Assembly: GCF_018614575.1 (NCBI RefSeq)
Contig: NZ_JAGGOJ010000036.1
Coordinates: forward strand, 1-51,331
Direction: 5' to 3'
DNA: 51,331 nucleotides
Source of the DNA: Streptomyces sp. ISL-10
GTDB lineage: Bacteria > Actinomycetota > Actinomycetes > Streptomycetales > Streptomycetaceae
Notes under the pieces: model-generated
The model's database searches: none
Told to the model about the DNA's origin: nothing
Seen by the model: only the letters and a program-made list of their open reading frames with translations
Position numbers and translations under genes: made by a program
Part shown: piece by piece, positions 50,101 through 51,331 of the stretch
Layout: the number at the start of each line of letters is the position of its first letter
Position numbering within the stretch: position 1 is the first letter of the stretch

Positions 50101-51331
50101 TGGGTCTTGAGGGTCCGGCGGTGAGCGTCGACACGGCGTGTTCGTCGTCATTGGTGGCGTTGCATCTGGCCGTTCAGGCGTTGCGTGCGGGTGAGTGCTC
50201 GATGGCGCTGGCCGGTGGCGCGACCGTGATGGCCACTCCCGAGACCTTCGTGGAGTTCTCCAGGTTGCAGGGCATGGCCCTTGACGGCCGGTGCAAGGCG
50301 TTCTCGGACTCTGCGGATGGCATGGGCTGGGCCGAGGGCGCCGGGATGCTGGTCCTGGAACGGCTGTCGGACGCCCAGCGCCTCGGGCATGAGGTGCTGG
50401 CGGTGGTCCGGGGCAGTGCGATCAACCAGGACGGAGCCTCCAATGGGTTGACGGCCCCGAACGGTCCGTCGCAGCAGCGGGTGATCCGTCAGGCGTTGGC
50501 GAGCGCCGGACTCGCTGCGGCTGAGGTGGACGCGGTCGAGGCGCACGGTACGGGCACGGCTTTGGGTGACCCGATTGAGGCGCAGGCGCTGCTTGCGGTG
50601 TATGGCGACCGCGGTGAGGGCGGTGAGCCGTTGTGGTTGGGGTCGGTGAAGTCGAACATCGGTCACACCCAGGCCGCGGCGGGTGTCACCGGGATCGCCA
50701 AGATGATCCTGGCCCTGCGTCACGGTGTTCTGCCCCGGACCTTGCATGCCGAGACGCCTTCGTCGAAGGTCGACTGGAGCGTGGGGAACGTCCAAGTGCT
50801 GGCCGAAGAACGCGAATGGCCGCAGACCGGCCGTCCGCGCCGCGCCGGCGTGTCCTCCTTCGGCATCAGCGGTACCAACGCCCACGTCATCCTCGAACAG
50901 GCCCCCGATACCCCTGGCAGCACGGACGTGGCTGTCGAGTCCCCCTCGGATGTGCCGGGTGTGGTGCCGTTGGTGGTGTCGGCGCGGTCGCCGGAGGGCC
51001 TGCGGGCTGCTGCGGGACGGTTGGCTGATGTCCTGGCCCTCGAACCTGACCTGGAGCAGGTCGGTCGGGCGTTGTTGACGTCTCGTTCGGTGTGGGAGTT
51101 CCGGGCTGCGGTGGTGGCCGCGGATCGTGATGAAGCGGTGGCGGGGCTGCGTGCCGTGGCGGCCGGGGACGCGGGGTCCTCGGGGGCGGTCGGCATGGGC
51201 CCGGTGGTGTTGACGTTCGCTGGGCAGGGGGCTCAGCGGGCGGGGATGGGCCGGGATCTGTGCGAGGCGTTCCCGGTGTTCGCCGCCGCGTTTGATGAGG
51301 TGTGCGCGGCGCTGGATGCGGAGCTGGGTGC
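47139..51331 (+). CDS. Modular type I PKS with acyl-AMP ligase loading module (3' end outside window)
   Basis: At least 1,397 residues, open at the right edge. Domains in order: acyl-AMP/CoA ligase (about 1-515; LYTSGTTGRPKGV at ~167, YGSTET at ~309, lysine K496 in TGSGKIARH); a Rossmann-like domain (about 550-735; VMISGAATTLGAAVADLLAD) that resembles a KR core but lacks obvious catalytic motifs; ACP (about 740-810, phosphopantetheine serine 769 in LGLDSARA); KS (about 826-1250; active C1001 in VDTACSSS, EAHGTGT, KSNIGHTQAAAG); start of AT (FAGQGAQRAGMG at ~1357). The ligase should activate a carboxylic acid starter. The start is uncertain: no ATG or GTG is available in frame after the preceding gene, so TTG 47139 is proposed. 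Modules after the AT are not visible. Confidence 0.92.
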   Translation, partial: MLIELVRPLSEIVRANATRLGDKIAFSDAHGSVSYADLDRDTSRLAGHLAALGVEPGDRVALFLGSCVEMIESYLGVVRAAGIGVPLSPDCTQEELRHYLVDSGAKVVITRAAYADQVRRAAHGSDVREIVAVGSAPGTTSFADLIGSEPDTPAQDSLGLDDPAWMLYTSGTTGRPKGVLSTQRSCLWSVVSSYLPMARLEEQDRILWPLPLHHSLAHCLCLLGVTVVGASAHIVSGFAADEVLDTLRREPFSILSGVPAMYHRLIAEAQVQPREAPGLRLALVAGAVTSDTLRREIEETLGVVVLNTYGSTETCGPITMSSLDEPAPVGSCGRPVPGLDVRLVDPVALRDVGTGEEGEVWVRGPGLMLGYHDAPAETEGRFSDGWYRTGDLARSDQEGFFRITGRIKELIIRGAVNIHPGEIDEAIRPVPGVADVAAAGKSDDVLGEVPVAFLVAGDGGLEPGRVLSRCRELLSAHKIPEELYETRHIPRTGSGKIARHLLADTPARLLAVNHTGRATAATRIPGADGEETTLPLGRSGTRAGAPNPWFGPSDTVMISGAATTLGAAVADLLADRYSVRRLVLVDTAEHRDLLGMLADGIGRRTGIEVILGTADTPDAEITGLVHIEDPARGAAPNVEDLVTASSARTVVLCAGAVSQPFDVLARSHDSADRRVLSLTCDGWAVTGGFLRTGLSDPWSAAELAGAFDSAVRSSGTTMAITEVVPQDDRLAVAGVTEFLRDLIYREVASTVGDEVFDRQRPFKDLGLDSARAVALRNRLASLTGLNLSVSALFDHPTPSALADFLSAQVAGETPAFAATPMTAATDEPVAIVGMGVRLPGGVDSPAALWDLLSAGADVVGAFPTDRGWDLEGLFDSAPDAVGVSHAREGGFLTDAAGFDAGFFGISPREALAMDPQQRLLLETSWEALERAGIDPSSLHGRDVGVYTGLIANDYQSAVDAVVPIPELDGYRSTGDAHSVASGRISYVLGLEGPAVSVDTACSSSLVALHLAVQALRAGECSMALAGGATVMATPETFVEFSRLQGMALDGRCKAFSDSADGMGWAEGAGMLVLERLSDAQRLGHEVLAVVRGSAINQDGASNGLTAPNGPSQQRVIRQALASAGLAAAEVDAVEAHGTGTALGDPIEAQALLAVYGDRGEGGEPLWLGSVKSNIGHTQAAAGVTGIAKMILALRHGVLPRTLHAETPSSKVDWSVGNVQVLAEEREWPQTGRPRRAGVSSFGISGTNAHVILEQAPDTPGSTDVAVESPSDVPGVVPLVVSARSPEGLRAAAGRLADVLALEPDLEQVGRALLTSRSVWEFRAAVVAADRDEAVAGLRAVAAGDAGSSGAVGMGPVVLTFAGQGAQRAGMGRDLCEAFPVFAAAFDEVCAALDAELG

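Overview
The window is high-GC actinomycete DNA and almost certainly comes from a Streptomyces or close relative: it has a WhiB-like protein, SpdB-like (DUF2637) transfer proteins, a LuxR-type LAL regulator, modular type I PKS genes, many GTG/TTG starts and very dense codon-biased genes. It mixes plasmid-like genes, a heavily rearranged accessory zone full of insertion sequences and decayed genes, and one flank of a polyketide biosynthetic cluster. This is the texture of a chromosome arm or a large linear plasmid.

Left part (1-9 kb). A minus-strand operon carries a winged-HTH protein with iteron-like repeats inside its gene, a zinc-finger-like protein, a WhiB-like protein and a DUF2637 membrane protein that runs off the left edge; together these look like plasmid or ICE maintenance and transfer genes. 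After about 1 kb without a convincing gene comes a regulatory cassette: a triple-HTH regulator (+), then a HAD hydrolase, a seven-helix MAB_1171c-like membrane protein and an ImmA/IrrE-type metalloprotease (all -). A ku gene follows, frameshifted and cut off where two overlapping tyrosine recombinase genes begin.

Middle (9.8-30.2 kb). Behind the recombinases lie a PadR/HAAS-domain pair, an IS110-family element with a long 5' non-coding region, an ATP-binding anti-sigma-like protein with a small partner ORF, an HTH/TPR protein, a TrmO-like protein and a small resolvase-like protein. A decayed stretch (truncated XRE gene, truncated secreted protein, frameshifted secreted protein) precedes three paralogous small secreted proteins that resemble chaplins. 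Next is a pile of three IS5-type elements, two abutting and one nested, whose ends can be read from inverted repeats and target duplications. A metallophosphoesterase/phosphopantetheinyl transferase pair and a type II thioesterase follow, the latter between two dead transposase fragments.

Right part (30.4-51.3 kb). This is a polyketide cluster: a LAL regulator; a tightly coupled five-gene operon (class III CoA transferase, HpcH-type lyase, cyclase-family hydrolase, MmgE/PrpD protein, short PaaK/EhpF-like AMP ligase); an exported bicovalent FAD oxidoreductase; a divergent carboxylesterase; then a fused aminodeoxychorismate synthase, a PobA-like 4-hydroxybenzoate hydroxylase, a second flavin monooxygenase and a modular PKS that starts with an acyl-AMP ligase, a Rossmann-like domain and an ACP before the first KS and AT. 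The logical reading is that chorismate is turned into an aminated, possibly hydroxylated, benzoate that the PKS ligase loads as starter. Paired CCCCTA boxes about 22 bp apart in four intergenic regions of this cluster suggest one regulon, probably controlled by the LAL protein. The PKS gene is cut by the right edge.
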